NCBI GenBank assembly: GCA_020634875.1
Contig: JACKAX010000016.1
Span: 1-64,000, forward strand
DNA length: 64,000 nt
Direction of reading: 5' to 3'
Origin: Anaerolineales bacterium
Lineage (GTDB): Bacteria > Chloroflexota > Anaerolineae > Anaerolineales > JABWBV01
Under the pieces are notes generated by a model, which searched no databases, was not told the origin of the DNA, and was given only the letters and a program-made list of their open reading frames with translations. A program made the translations under genes and the position numbers. Of this stretch, positions 6,913 to 15,546 are shown piece after piece. Each line of letters starts with the position of its first letter. The first letter of the stretch is position 1.

Positions 6913-9670
6913 ATACGTTCTCAAGAATTTCTCCCGGCGTAAGGTTCGCACGATCTTGATGATCCTGTCTCTGCTTGTCAGCACGGGTTTAATTATCACG
7001 ATGAGCGCCACCGTAGCAACTGTACAACAATCCATCATTGACCTGATCGCCAACGAAGTAGGCCGGGCAGACCTCACCATCACCAAAAAAGATACGGCAT
7101 CCCAGCTATTTATTCCGATTAGCCAAACCCTAGCCACGATTGCAGGGGCCGATCCCCGTATTCAGGCTGTTTTCCCCCGGATCGAGCTTTCGGCAGAAAC
7201 GGATATTTCTGGACAACGCGGGCAGGTGTACCTGGTGGGTCTCGATAGCGCGCGGGATGACATTGGTACGGTGGAAGTTTTGGAAGGAGACTATACGCTG
7301 GGCAATGGGCATGTCGCGATTAGCCGTTTTTCAGCCAACTCACTAGGATTGTCTTTAGGAGATCGCTTCACTGTGGCGTACACGTTCCCGATTCCGCGCG
7401 AGCCGGGCAAACCCGCCGAAGAAGGGATCAGTTCTGTACGCTATCAACGCCAGTTCACCGTCGGAGCCATCGTCAACGCGGGGGATGTCGCGCGGGCAAA
7501 CGGTATTCTGGTGGAACTCAGTGATTTGCAATCCTGGCTCAACCTGTCCGGTCAAGCCAATCAGATGCTTGTGGTTGTGGACCCCGATCTGTACGCGACG
7601 AACGACTCGGAAGCCGCGGCTCTTACTGTACGATCCGTCGCCCGCGCAGTGCAACAACAGTTGGGGGACTCGTACCTTTACAACATGGATTTAGCCGCGG
7701 GGTTGAGTGAATCTTCGCAGGTTTTTCTGGCTCTTCAAGCCCTAATTAATACATATGGGTTGATTTCGTTAGGGGTTGTCGGTTTATTAGTACACACGCT
7801 GGTAATGACCAACGTACAGGAACAGCGACGTGACATGGCGGTTTTGCGAATTCTCGGTGGCCAGCGTAATCTATTGTTTGGTTTGATCATCGTTGAGGTG
7901 ATCATTATTGGATTAGTGGGGGTAGGGTTAGGAATTTTTTTGGGCCAGGGATTGATGACCTATGTCTTGATTCCTTTGCTGAAATACTTTTTGACACAAG
8001 AAGGGCTAACCTTACGACTGGTTCCTCAGCTCTCGGTCTCCGCCGTACTTCCCCCTGTTATTTCAGCGTTCACTGTGCTGATTTTGAGCAGTCTCAAACC
8101 TGCCACTGAGGCTTCCCGCACCAAAGTCATCCATGCGATTAATCCGAGTGTTGCAGACAATATTCAACTTGAGGACTTAACCCAATTGCGCGAACGGCGT
8201 CCCGACGGCAAGATGTTTCTTGCAGGGCTGGCAATCTCATCGATCTTCATCCTGGTAACTGGGTTTCAAGCGTTTAGTTATTTCGGCGGAGAAATTTTAT
8301 TGGTTGTTTTTGTGATGATGGGGCTGATGGGAATGGTACTTGGTGTGAGTTTAATGTTTTTCATTACTACTGTGCCGTTTGAACGGTTGGTCCTGGCCGT
8401 CATGGGATTGATCGCCCCGCGTGTGACGTACTTTGCCCGGCGCAATGTCAGCCGCGGGAAAACGCGCAACACCCTCATCGCATTGCTTGTCTTATTCAGT
8501 GCTGTTCTCCCCAGTTTCCTCGGCACGCAGGCGCAGTTGGAACTAGCAAACAACGAAACTCGATCCAAAATGCAATTCGGCGCATCAGTTAAGATTGAAT
8601 CGTTTTCAAGGTGGAATGAAAATGTTGAGGCTTTCAAGCCCAGCCTTGTCCACAACGAATTTGCCGCTATCCCCGGCATGGATCAGGTAGTCGGGCTGTC
8701 GAACCCGTACAATACCCGCGTGCGAGATTTAGTCGGTTTCCGTCGGGCAAATGTGGATATCCTCGGCGTGGACGGCGATCTTTCCCTTGTGGTGTTCGAC
8801 GAGATGATGGAATTCACTGCAGGCGGGCCAGAATCCCTCCAGACCATTCTCGCCCACCCCAATACTGTCATCATCAGCGAAGGATTGGCAAAATATCTGG
8901 CGGTTGGTGTAGGCGACACCATCGAACTACAAGGGGAAGGGCTTGACCATTTGGAAAACGTACTTGTGGTTGGGATTGCTCGTCGAATTCCCGGCATTAA
9001 TGGCATTACGCGAAGCCGTATAGAGGCGCAAAACATCAGCACCATCCTGGTTTCGATGCTGCATTATGCGCGGTTAGTGACCGAACTAGACCGCCCCCTC
9101 CCTGAAGCAGACGCACCAATGCTCGGCGTTGTACTAGGCACCCTCACGCCAGAAGCAAACCCGGACAAAATTGCCGAAATACTCTACGACCAATACGGAA
9201 ACGGCAACAATTTCTGGGTAAATATGCTGGCCTGGCAGTTGGATGAAAGTCGTGGAAATATGATGTTTTTTGTCATCCTGCTTTTGGCGTTAACAGGCAT
9301 ATCTTTCACGACGGCGGTCTTTGCCGTATTTGCCGTCATTTACGTTACCATTTATGCGCGCAGGCTCGAGATCGGGATGTTGAAGGCGATGGGGATGTTG
9401 CGCAGAGAATTGAACGGAATGCTAATGGTTGAAGCCATCGCAATGACGATGGGTTCGGCGTTTGCGGGCATTGCCGCGGGAGCGAGTATGGCTTACCTCA
9501 ATTATTATGTGGATGCCATCATGCAACAAATGCCCGTGCAATTTGCGGTTGATAAAATTGCCACCCCTGCTATTATCATAATGGTCGTACTTGCAAGTAT
9601 TATGGCCGCGGCCTTTTCTGCCCGGCGCATTGTTCGCAAACAGGCCGTTGAAATCTTACGTATGAATTAA
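6893..9670 (+). CDS. ABC transporter permease with two FtsX-like domains
   Basis: A 925-residue permease of the MacB/FtsX class with duplicated organisation. The first TM helix is at about 18-40, followed by a large extracytoplasmic domain. Three TM helices at about 280-400 form FtsX unit 1 (around VMTNVQEQRRDMAVLRILGG). Further TM segments lie around 440-530, a second external domain follows, and a C-terminal FtsX unit lies at 790-925 (YARRLEIGMLKAMGMLRREL). It couples to the ATPase upstream and probably hands substrate to, or is driven together with, the adaptor downstream. Permeases of this double size pair with one ATPase gene acting as a dimer. Confidence 0.9.
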   Translation: MNPMIVKYVLKNFSRRKVRTILMILSLLVSTGLIITMSATVATVQQSIIDLIANEVGRADLTITKKDTASQLFIPISQTLATIAGADPRIQAVFPRIELSAETDISGQRGQVYLVGLDSARDDIGTVEVLEGDYTLGNGHVAISRFSANSLGLSLGDRFTVAYTFPIPREPGKPAEEGISSVRYQRQFTVGAIVNAGDVARANGILVELSDLQSWLNLSGQANQMLVVVDPDLYATNDSEAAALTVRSVARAVQQQLGDSYLYNMDLAAGLSESSQVFLALQALINTYGLISLGVVGLLVHTLVMTNVQEQRRDMAVLRILGGQRNLLFGLIIVEVIIIGLVGVGLGIFLGQGLMTYVLIPLLKYFLTQEGLTLRLVPQLSVSAVLPPVISAFTVLILSSLKPATEASRTKVIHAINPSVADNIQLEDLTQLRERRPDGKMFLAGLAISSIFILVTGFQAFSYFGGEILLVVFVMMGLMGMVLGVSLMFFITTVPFERLVLAVMGLIAPRVTYFARRNVSRGKTRNTLIALLVLFSAVLPSFLGTQAQLELANNETRSKMQFGASVKIESFSRWNENVEAFKPSLVHNEFAAIPGMDQVVGLSNPYNTRVRDLVGFRRANVDILGVDGDLSLVVFDEMMEFTAGGPESLQTILAHPNTVIISEGLAKYLAVGVGDTIELQGEGLDHLENVLVVGIARRIPGINGITRSRIEAQNISTILVSMLHYARLVTELDRPLPEADAPMLGVVLGTLTPEANPDKIAEILYDQYGNGNNFWVNMLAWQLDESRGNMMFFVILLLALTGISFTTAVFAVFAVIYVTIYARRLEIGMLKAMGMLRRELNGMLMVEAIAMTMGSAFAGIAAGASMAYLNYYVDAIMQQMPVQFAVDKIATPAIIIMVVLASIMAAAFSARRIVRKQAVEILRMN

Positions 9671-9681
9671 GGTATAAGCGA

Positions 9682-10929
9682 ATGAACGCTAAACGTATAT
9701 TCCTCTTCTTCATTTTGTTTGTTCTATTAACCGGATGTACAAATGAACCGGTTGAAATCGCTCCTCAACCCACCGCAACACTTGAAACCGGGACAGAAGT
9801 CAACGCCCCCCTCTTAGAAGTGACGGACAGCGTTACCATACTCGCCGAAGGAGTAATGCAAACTGTCCAACCGGTGTTAGCCTTGTCGTTTGAAACCAGT
9901 GGGAAACTCCTCGAAATCCATGTTCAACCCGGCGATCTGGTTCAAGCGGGAGACCTGATCGCAACTCTGGATGACGCAGTTTTACAAGATGGCATTGCCC
10001 AGGCACAACTCCAGGTTGATCGGGCAGAAAACAGCCTCTCGCAGGCTCAACAAACGCTTACTTCTCTTCAAACGGATTTACCACTTCGGCAGGCCGAGGC
10101 TCAGCAAACCCTCGCCGTAGCGCAGGAAAATGTCCGATTAGCTGAAGCACAACTCAATGGCCTGGACGCCCCAGCCTCAGAAGCTGCCATCACTCAAGCG
10201 CAAGCGGATGTTTTATTTGCCAAGCAGCGTCTCGAAAAAGCTAAAAAAGATTATGCACCCTACCGCGACAAACCAGACACTAATCTCAACAAGGCTTACT
10301 TCGGTACGGTCTGGGCTGACGCGCAATTAGCCTACGATGCCGCCGTGCGCCATCTCAATGCGCTCACAGGCATCGCCAGCGAACAAACACGCGCCCAACT
10401 TGAAGCCGATCTAGCAGTGGCCCAGGCACAATTGGACCAAGCGCAAACCAATCTGGAAAATTTGATGAGTGGAAAACTGGATGAATCTGCCCAATTGAGT
10501 ATTGACCTGGCAGAGATCAATCTGACTGAAAGCCAGGCAAATCTGGAACAAGCACAAGCCAATCTTGCCAAAGTACGCCTGTACGCCCCGTGGAGTGGTG
10601 CAATCCTGACCGTTGAAGTTTCTCCGGGGGGCATAGTTGGTGGAGGAACGCCTATTGTCACTTTGTTGAATGTCAGCCAGTTAGAATTTTACACAATCAA
10701 CGTCAGCGAACGCGACCTGGCCCAAATTTTCCCCGGACAAATTGCCACAATCACTTTAAAAGCCTATCCAAACAACCCCATTCCCGCAACGGTTTTGCGA
10801 ATTGGCTGGCAAGCTGGCGAACCCGTGGGAGATACGGCAACGTTCCCCGTTGTACTTGTACTAGATGAAACGGGCTTTGAAATTCGCCCCGGGATGACAG
10901 GGAGAGTAGAAATTTATGCTAATCCGTGA
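9682..10929 (+). CDS. HlyD-family efflux adaptor lipoprotein
   Basis: A 415-residue periplasmic-adaptor-type protein. It has a lipoprotein signal with lipobox LLTGC (Cys 19). A biotinyl-lipoyl half-motif (FETSGKLLEIHVQPGDLVQ) is split by a long Gln/Ala-rich coiled coil of heptad-like repeats (about residues 105-295), then comes the second lipoyl half (LYAPWSGAILTVEVSPGG) and beta-barrel domains. Twelve bases separate it from the permease stop; AAGG precedes the ATG. In a bacterium without a classical outer membrane, such adaptors are thought to bridge the permease to the wall or to shape substrate specificity; that part is inference. Confidence 0.9.
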   Translation: MNAKRIFLFFILFVLLTGCTNEPVEIAPQPTATLETGTEVNAPLLEVTDSVTILAEGVMQTVQPVLALSFETSGKLLEIHVQPGDLVQAGDLIATLDDAVLQDGIAQAQLQVDRAENSLSQAQQTLTSLQTDLPLRQAEAQQTLAVAQENVRLAEAQLNGLDAPASEAAITQAQADVLFAKQRLEKAKKDYAPYRDKPDTNLNKAYFGTVWADAQLAYDAAVRHLNALTGIASEQTRAQLEADLAVAQAQLDQAQTNLENLMSGKLDESAQLSIDLAEINLTESQANLEQAQANLAKVRLYAPWSGAILTVEVSPGGIVGGGTPIVTLLNVSQLEFYTINVSERDLAQIFPGQIATITLKAYPNNPIPATVLRIGWQAGEPVGDTATFPVVLVLDETGFEIRPGMTGRVEIYANP

Positions 10930-11063
10930 CAGACGCTCCCTTTTTTGTCTCCAAAAAAAGAAGTCGCGGAAGAAGTTTTTTTTGTAAATCTACGCGAACC
11001 AGACCGGGGGAGCAGGTGCGAGCGTCCGGGTGGGGTTAAGAGGTTTTTTCGGTTTCGAGGCAT

Positions 11064-11792
11064 TCAAGAACGGAAGGAGATGATTTCCAAAATCGTTTTC
11101 GCTTCTCCACCGGAAAGGTTTTTATCCCCCAATGCCTTGTAAACGCGAAATAGAAACTGGCTGGTGTCTTCCACAAACTGATCCATCCGCGCTTTGGGGA
11201 GGTAAAGGTACGGGCGCAAATAGGCTGCCTGCACCCAAGCATCCGTTTCCTGATAAAACTGTTGAATGTAGGCCACGCGCTGTTGCACGGCTTCGATAGG
11301 CACGAAATAGAGATAATTGGTTTCGTATTTGCAGTGCAGAAATACCTGCCAGAAAAGGGCGTGGGGATAGTCACGCACATAGATAAAATCGAGGCCGTAC
11401 CAGTCCCGTTTGGTTTCCCGCACAAAATCATCTACATCTTTGGCGAACCAGTCCGCATATTTTTCTTTGTGGGGACGCCAAATTTCAACCGCCCAAAGGT
11501 TGTCGGTAATTAGGTGGAAGAAGTAGCCGAGGAGAAAGGAAAACTGTTTGCAATCCTCGTGCGAAACGTCCTTCAAATATTTCCGGTAAAAATCTAAATC
11601 AGCGATCCCCCAGGTTTCGTCCTCGTTCCCGAAGTGGGTGATGTGTTTGGGTGGGGTAAAGGTTTGCCACTTCTCATCGGCGATACCAGAGTCGGGGGCG
11701 ATGTTGCCGATGGCGAACATTTCAGGATCGAGGTTGTCAATTTTTTTGAGGAGTTTATCCGCGATGCGGAGGTGACAAATCCAGGTGCCCAT
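11064..11792 (-). CDS. Zinc-dependent phospholipase C-like protein
   Basis: A 242-residue protein beginning MGTWICHLRIADKLL, with DPEMFAIGNIAPDSG and PKHITHF followed by FLLGYFFHLITDNLW. This His/Asp-rich helical pattern fits the zinc-dependent phospholipase C/S1-P1 nuclease-like family (Pfam Zn_dep_PLPC), where the early Trp and several His and Asp residues bind three zinc ions. There is no signal peptide, so it is probably intracellular and may not be a true phospholipase. The start codon lies 3 bases past the stop of the PNPOx-like gene upstream, which indicates one transcript. Confidence 0.7.
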   Translation of the reverse strand: MGTWICHLRIADKLLKKIDNLDPEMFAIGNIAPDSGIADEKWQTFTPPKHITHFGNEDETWGIADLDFYRKYLKDVSHEDCKQFSFLLGYFFHLITDNLWAVEIWRPHKEKYADWFAKDVDDFVRETKRDWYGLDFIYVRDYPHALFWQVFLHCKYETNYLYFVPIEAVQQRVAYIQQFYQETDAWVQAAYLRPYLYLPKARMDQFVEDTSQFLFRVYKALGDKNLSGGEAKTILEIISFRS

Positions 11793-11795
11793 TTT

Positions 11796-12167
11796 TTACC
11801 ATCCCAACCATTTTACCGGCTCAATCTCAATCAACAGACCATAATCCCCATCTGCGGCATAATCCCAATCGTATTTTGCTTGATAAATCGCGCGGACTTC
11901 TTCCGGGCCAGGTTTGGGGATGGGGTGCGCGGTTCCCTCGCAAATGATTGGATGCAATCCGTCTTCAAGGGCGAGAGCCACGCGGGGATTTTGCATAAAG
12001 TTCCGGGCTTTGACGCTCTTTTCGGGAATGCAGATATAGATTTTCTCAGCAAACCACGCAAACCAAACCGGGGTGAGGTGCGGGCGTCCATCTGTGCGAG
12101 TAGTGGCGACCCAAATATTTTTTTCAGTGTCAAGACGTTGGAGGGTGGTTGGAGATAAAGTTGCCAT
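11796..12167 (-). CDS. Pyridoxamine 5'-phosphate oxidase-like FMN/F420-binding protein
   Basis: A 123-residue split-barrel flavoprotein-like protein, starting MATLSPTTLQRLDTEKN. NIWVATTRTDGRPHLTPVWF and NPRVALALEDG are the standard strands of the PNPOx-like/F420-dependent reductase superfamily. The start was set at 12167, not at an upstream in-frame TTG, because homology begins there and a TATAAT box ends only 6 bases before it on the coding strand. No Shine-Dalgarno site is present, so the mRNA may be leaderless. Substrate unknown. Confidence 0.75.
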   Translation of the reverse strand: MATLSPTTLQRLDTEKNIWVATTRTDGRPHLTPVWFAWFAEKIYICIPEKSVKARNFMQNPRVALALEDGLHPIICEGTAHPIPKPGPEEVRAIYQAKYDWDYAADGDYGLLIEIEPVKWLGW

Positions 12168-12173
12168 GAGGCG

Positions 12174-12179
12174 ATTATA
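12174..12179 (-). promoter_or_regulatory. -10 box of a leaderless promoter
   Basis: On the minus strand the sequence reads GATATAATCGCCTCATG: a perfect TATAAT six bases before the ATG of the PNPOx-like gene. A weak -35 (TTGGTG or CTTGGT) lies 15-16 bases upstream. Transcription would begin at or next to the start codon. Confidence 0.5.
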
Positions 12180-12304
12180 TCGCGCCGTGAAACACACCAA
12201 GAAAACAAAAAAGGTGAAAAGAATAATCTCCCCACTCTTTGTGTACTTTGAGGCAAAAATTGCAGTAGAATTAGACAAATATCTAATTCAAGGAGTTTCC
12301 CCTC

Positions 12305-13978
12305 ATGGATTTCAACCGCTACTTCACCAATGAAGAACTTACCGCCCAACTTAACGAATGGGCGACCACCTACCCTAACATTCTCACCCTCGGTATACTC
12401 GGCCAGAGTTACGAGGGCAAAGACATTCACCTCCTCACCATCACAAACAAAGCTACCGGCGCAGACACTGACAAACCTGCTGTGTGGGTGGATGCGAACA
12501 TTCATGCCACCGAAATCGCGGGAACGACGACCGCCCTCCGCGTTGCATGGGAACTGCTCTCCAAACACGGCTCCGACGAGAAAGTCACCCGACTGGTGGA
12601 TACTAGCACCTTTTATGTTGTACCCCGACTCAACCCCGATGGTGCGGGATGGGCGATGGCGGACAAACCAAAATTCGTCCGTTCCGGCGTACGTCCGTAT
12701 CCTTATGAAGATAAAATGGATGGTCTTCACTCCCAAGATATTGACGGCGACGGGCGAGTTCTTTCAATGCGGATTCCCGACCCAAATGGCGAATGGAAAA
12801 TCAGCACAGTCAATCCCCGATTGTTAGAACGGCGCAAGCCAGATGAACAGGGCGGCGAATACTACCGTGTCTTTGCCGAAGGGCTGGTTGAGAATTACGA
12901 TGGTTTTGTCTTCCGCAATGCCCGCCCACAACAGGGTCTGGACTTCAATCGAAACTACCCCTTCGAGTGGCGCACCGAAAGCGACCAGTACGGAGCAGGT
13001 CCCTACCCCACCTCCGAGCCTGAAATCCGCGCAGCAGTGGACTTTATCGTCAAACACCCCAATATCAATGCCGGAATCGCTTACCACACCTATTCCGGTG
13101 TCATCCTGCGTGCCTACGGAACCAAAGCTGACGACCAGATTGACACAAACGACCTTTGGATGTTCCAGGCAATTGGCGAAAGGGCGAAAGAATTGACCGG
13201 GTACCGTACCGTTTCAGTCTTCCACGACTTCAAATATCATCCTAAACAAACAATTACCGGGGTTTCCAACGACTGGCTATACGAAAACCACGGTATTTTT
13301 GGCTATGTGATCGAACTTTGGGACATCGTTGGACGAGCTACGGATAAATATGAGCGCAAATTCATTGACTGGATGCGCGATCACCCTCACGAGGACGACG
13401 TAAAAATCTTCGAGTGGATTCTCGAAAACGGCCCTAAAGATGGGTACGTGGATTGGTACGAATTCGACCACCCGCAACTTGGCAAAGTAGAACTTGGCGG
13501 CACGAATAACATGTATACCTGGCGTAATCCCCCGCATGCCTTTATGGGCGAAGAAGCTGAACGCAATGTACCCTACATCTTGGCACTAGGAGAAATGCTT
13601 CCTCGGTTGAGCATCCTCACTTTCACCGCGACACCGTTGGGCGATAATCAGTATGCGCTTAATCTGGTTGTGGAAAACACCGGCTACTTCTCCAGCTACA
13701 CCAACAACATGAGCAAAAAGCGTGGCATTCGCCCTGTGCGCGTAGAACTGGAACTACCTGAGGGAACCGAAATCGTGCAGGGTAAGCAAAAAACCGAACT
13801 TGGACACCTGGAAGGGCGTGCGACGCGGACGGGTATCTTCGGGGGAGGAGGGAACGGGACAGATTACCGCGCCCGTATACAGTGGGTGATCCGCGTCCCG
13901 GAAGGGGCAAGTTCTGTGCAAGCGCATGTGATCAGTGAGCGCGCAGGGACTGTCCACACGGCTGTTACGCTTGGTTAA
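12305..13978 (+). CDS. M14-family zinc carboxypeptidase
   Basis: A 557-residue metallopeptidase. WVDANIHATEIAGTT contains the zinc HxxE motif (about residues 66-69), YHTYSGVILR the third zinc His, RNYPFEW is a substrate-site region, and VIELWD holds the probable catalytic Glu. After the ~400-residue catalytic domain comes a beta-rich C-terminal region. AAGGAG precedes the ATG. No signal peptide is evident at the N-terminus (MDFNRYFTNEELTAQL), so it may act in the cytoplasm or leave by a non-classical route. It is divergent from the PNPOx-like gene, with a 137-base gap between them. Confidence 0.9.
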   Translation: MDFNRYFTNEELTAQLNEWATTYPNILTLGILGQSYEGKDIHLLTITNKATGADTDKPAVWVDANIHATEIAGTTTALRVAWELLSKHGSDEKVTRLVDTSTFYVVPRLNPDGAGWAMADKPKFVRSGVRPYPYEDKMDGLHSQDIDGDGRVLSMRIPDPNGEWKISTVNPRLLERRKPDEQGGEYYRVFAEGLVENYDGFVFRNARPQQGLDFNRNYPFEWRTESDQYGAGPYPTSEPEIRAAVDFIVKHPNINAGIAYHTYSGVILRAYGTKADDQIDTNDLWMFQAIGERAKELTGYRTVSVFHDFKYHPKQTITGVSNDWLYENHGIFGYVIELWDIVGRATDKYERKFIDWMRDHPHEDDVKIFEWILENGPKDGYVDWYEFDHPQLGKVELGGTNNMYTWRNPPHAFMGEEAERNVPYILALGEMLPRLSILTFTATPLGDNQYALNLVVENTGYFSSYTNNMSKKRGIRPVRVELELPEGTEIVQGKQKTELGHLEGRATRTGIFGGGGNGTDYRARIQWVIRVPEGASSVQAHVISERAGTVHTAVTLG

Positions 13979-13993
13979 TTTCTCGATTCAGTG

Positions 13994-14032
13994 AAAAAAA
14001 AGAGCGGAAGGATATCCTTCCGCTCTTTTTTT
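13994..14032. terminator. Bidirectional Rho-independent terminator
   Basis: A perfect palindrome with arms AGAGCGGAAGGAT and ATCCTTCCGCTCT, flanked by an A-run and a T-run. It sits between the convergent M14 peptidase and CBM48 genes, and serves both strands. Confidence 0.92.
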
Positions 14033-14046
14033 CGTGCGTTGGTGAA

Positions 14047-14337
14047 CTAAACCGAAACGACTGAGTCTTCTGAGCCGAAAGTGTTAGGGACATAGCTGTC
14101 CGCAGCGGCATCATTCAGCCAGGTTTCGCCATCTGCCAGATAACGGAATTTGTATTCGTTACCGGGTTTGAGGGAAACCGTGACTGAGAAGGTGCCCTCT
14201 TTGCGGCGCTTCATTGGAGTCGCGGAACTATTCCACTCGTTGAAATCTCCCAGCAGGGCTACCTCGTTGGCTTCCCCGGCTGAGACCTCAAATGTAACTT
14301 TACACGAACGACCTGTTTTTGTGTATTCTTTTTTCAT
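14047..14337 (-). CDS. Stand-alone CBM48/isoamylase early-set domain protein
   Basis: A 96-residue protein that is a single glycogen-binding-like beta-sandwich (isoamylase N-terminal/AMPK-beta type): VALLGDFNEWN, then GTFSVTVSLKPGNEYKFRYL, then WLNDAAADSYVPN. The start at 14337 (MKKEYTKTG) is chosen because AAGGAG lies 8 bases upstream; an upstream in-frame start adds 15 unrelated residues. No catalytic domain follows. In relatives such small proteins probably bind alpha-glucan or regulate glycogen enzymes; the role here is unknown. Confidence 0.8.
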   Translation of the reverse strand: MKKEYTKTGRSCKVTFEVSAGEANEVALLGDFNEWNSSATPMKRRKEGTFSVTVSLKPGNEYKFRYLADGETWLNDAAADSYVPNTFGSEDSVVSV

Positions 14338-14401
14338 TTTGGGTTTCTCCTTTTCAGAAATCACATAATCACAGGCCAACACTCTTCACAAGGGCGGGAT
14401 T

Positions 14402-15442
14402 TTACCATACCTGAAAATGCTGTAAAGCCTTGTGAAATTCATCACTGACCCGTTCCCAAGTGAAACTCATCACTCGTTCGTCTCCCAATTGGCGAATTTT
14501 TGCCCTTAATGGCTCATTTTCGAGGAAGTCTCGCAATTTGTTTGCGAGATCATCCGACGCGTATGGGTCGAAGAAAACCCCTGCGGCGCCCACCACCTCC
14601 GGGAGGGCGGTATTGTTCGCGGCGAGGACCGGGCAGCCACATGCCATCGCTTCGAGCAGGGTCAGGCCGGAGCCTTCGTATAGGCCAGGGTGAATGAGGC
14701 CTAGGGCGGCGGAATAGAGGGCGGGCAAATCATCATCGGGAACGTAGCCGAGGAAGGAAGGGGAAGTGATGGAAGTACGAAGCGAGGAGTGAAGAGCGGA
14801 GCCTTGAAATTGGGGGCCGGAGGTGCCTGCAATAACAAGGTCGAGGTGAGGGAATTCGGTTCGGAGATGTTCCCAGGTAGTGAGGAGGAGGCGGAGGTTT
14901 TTCCGGGGCTGGAGAGAACCGACAAAGAGGATAAATTCATTCGGGAGGCTGTACTTCGTGCGGACATGATCCTGTTCAGGGATGGAAACAGGATGGAACA
15001 TGTTCGTGTTCACTCCGGTGGGGATGGCAACTACTTTTTCTGGGGGAACAGACAACCGGGCGATGATCCGCGCGCGGGAGAAGTCAGAATCTGTCAAAAT
15101 ACCGCGGACGCGCCGGGCCAAGATCGGCCACAGGAGACGATACCACCATGCAAAGCCGAGCGAAAACCACTCAGGATGTTCGAGGGGGCTGAGATCGTGG
15201 ATGGTCACGATCTGCCGCCGGACGAGGGCGGGGCCGATGTTGGCGGGGGAGAACAGCCATTCGTGCGGGGCAACCCGCGCGGGCAGGATAAATTGTTCCC
15301 ACAAATGCCCGCGCCCACCGCGCCACGCGAGAGTGGGAATTTCGTAACGAATACCCATCCGGATCCGGCACGTGAGTTCATGGGCATAGCGTTCGACACC
15401 AGTGATAGGGCGGGTTTGAAAGCGGGCGTTGATAACTAACAT
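14402..15442 (-). CDS. Glycosyltransferase, GT-B fold (GT4 family)
   Basis: A 346-residue retaining glycosyltransferase. The C-terminal half has the GT4 features FVGSLQPRKNLRLLL, LGYVPDDDLPALYSAA, and HPGLYEGSGLTLLEAMACGC with the E-x7-E pair that binds the nucleotide-sugar phosphate. The N-terminal half carries the acceptor-side Rossmann domain (TIHDLSPLEHPEWFS). It is cytoplasmic or membrane-associated and is probably used in exopolysaccharide or glycan assembly with the neighbouring cluster. It is divergent from the O-antigen ligase gene across a 104-base gap. Confidence 0.88.
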   Translation of the reverse strand: MLVINARFQTRPITGVERYAHELTCRIRMGIRYEIPTLAWRGGRGHLWEQFILPARVAPHEWLFSPANIGPALVRRQIVTIHDLSPLEHPEWFSLGFAWWYRLLWPILARRVRGILTDSDFSRARIIARLSVPPEKVVAIPTGVNTNMFHPVSIPEQDHVRTKYSLPNEFILFVGSLQPRKNLRLLLTTWEHLRTEFPHLDLVIAGTSGPQFQGSALHSSLRTSITSPSFLGYVPDDDLPALYSAALGLIHPGLYEGSGLTLLEAMACGCPVLAANNTALPEVVGAAGVFFDPYASDDLANKLRDFLENEPLRAKIRQLGDERVMSFTWERVSDEFHKALQHFQVW

Positions 15443-15509
15443 GGCACAAATCCAAATTTACAGATTCGACGTATGGTTTTCTGTAACAAACAAGTTCCTT
15501 ATTTCCGAA

Positions 15510-15539
15510 TTGACATATGCAAATTAATAATGTTATAGT
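15510..15539 (+). promoter_or_regulatory. Sigma-70-type promoter, leaderless
   Basis: TTGACA (15510-15515), an 18-base spacer, then TATAGT (15534-15539). The ATG at 15547 follows after 7 bases, so the transcript should start at or one base before the start codon. The promoter lies inside the first codons of a longer possible ORF, which argues against the earlier ATG at 15517. Confidence 0.7.
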
Positions 15540-15546
15540 TGCCTAC

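Noticed and set aside
10930..11063. Possible terminator between the efflux adaptor and the convergent gene
   Set aside because: Only short A- and T-runs; no convincing stem was found.
14789..15439. 216-codon plus-strand ORF
   Set aside because: Shadow of the glycosyltransferase gene on the minus strand, without motifs.
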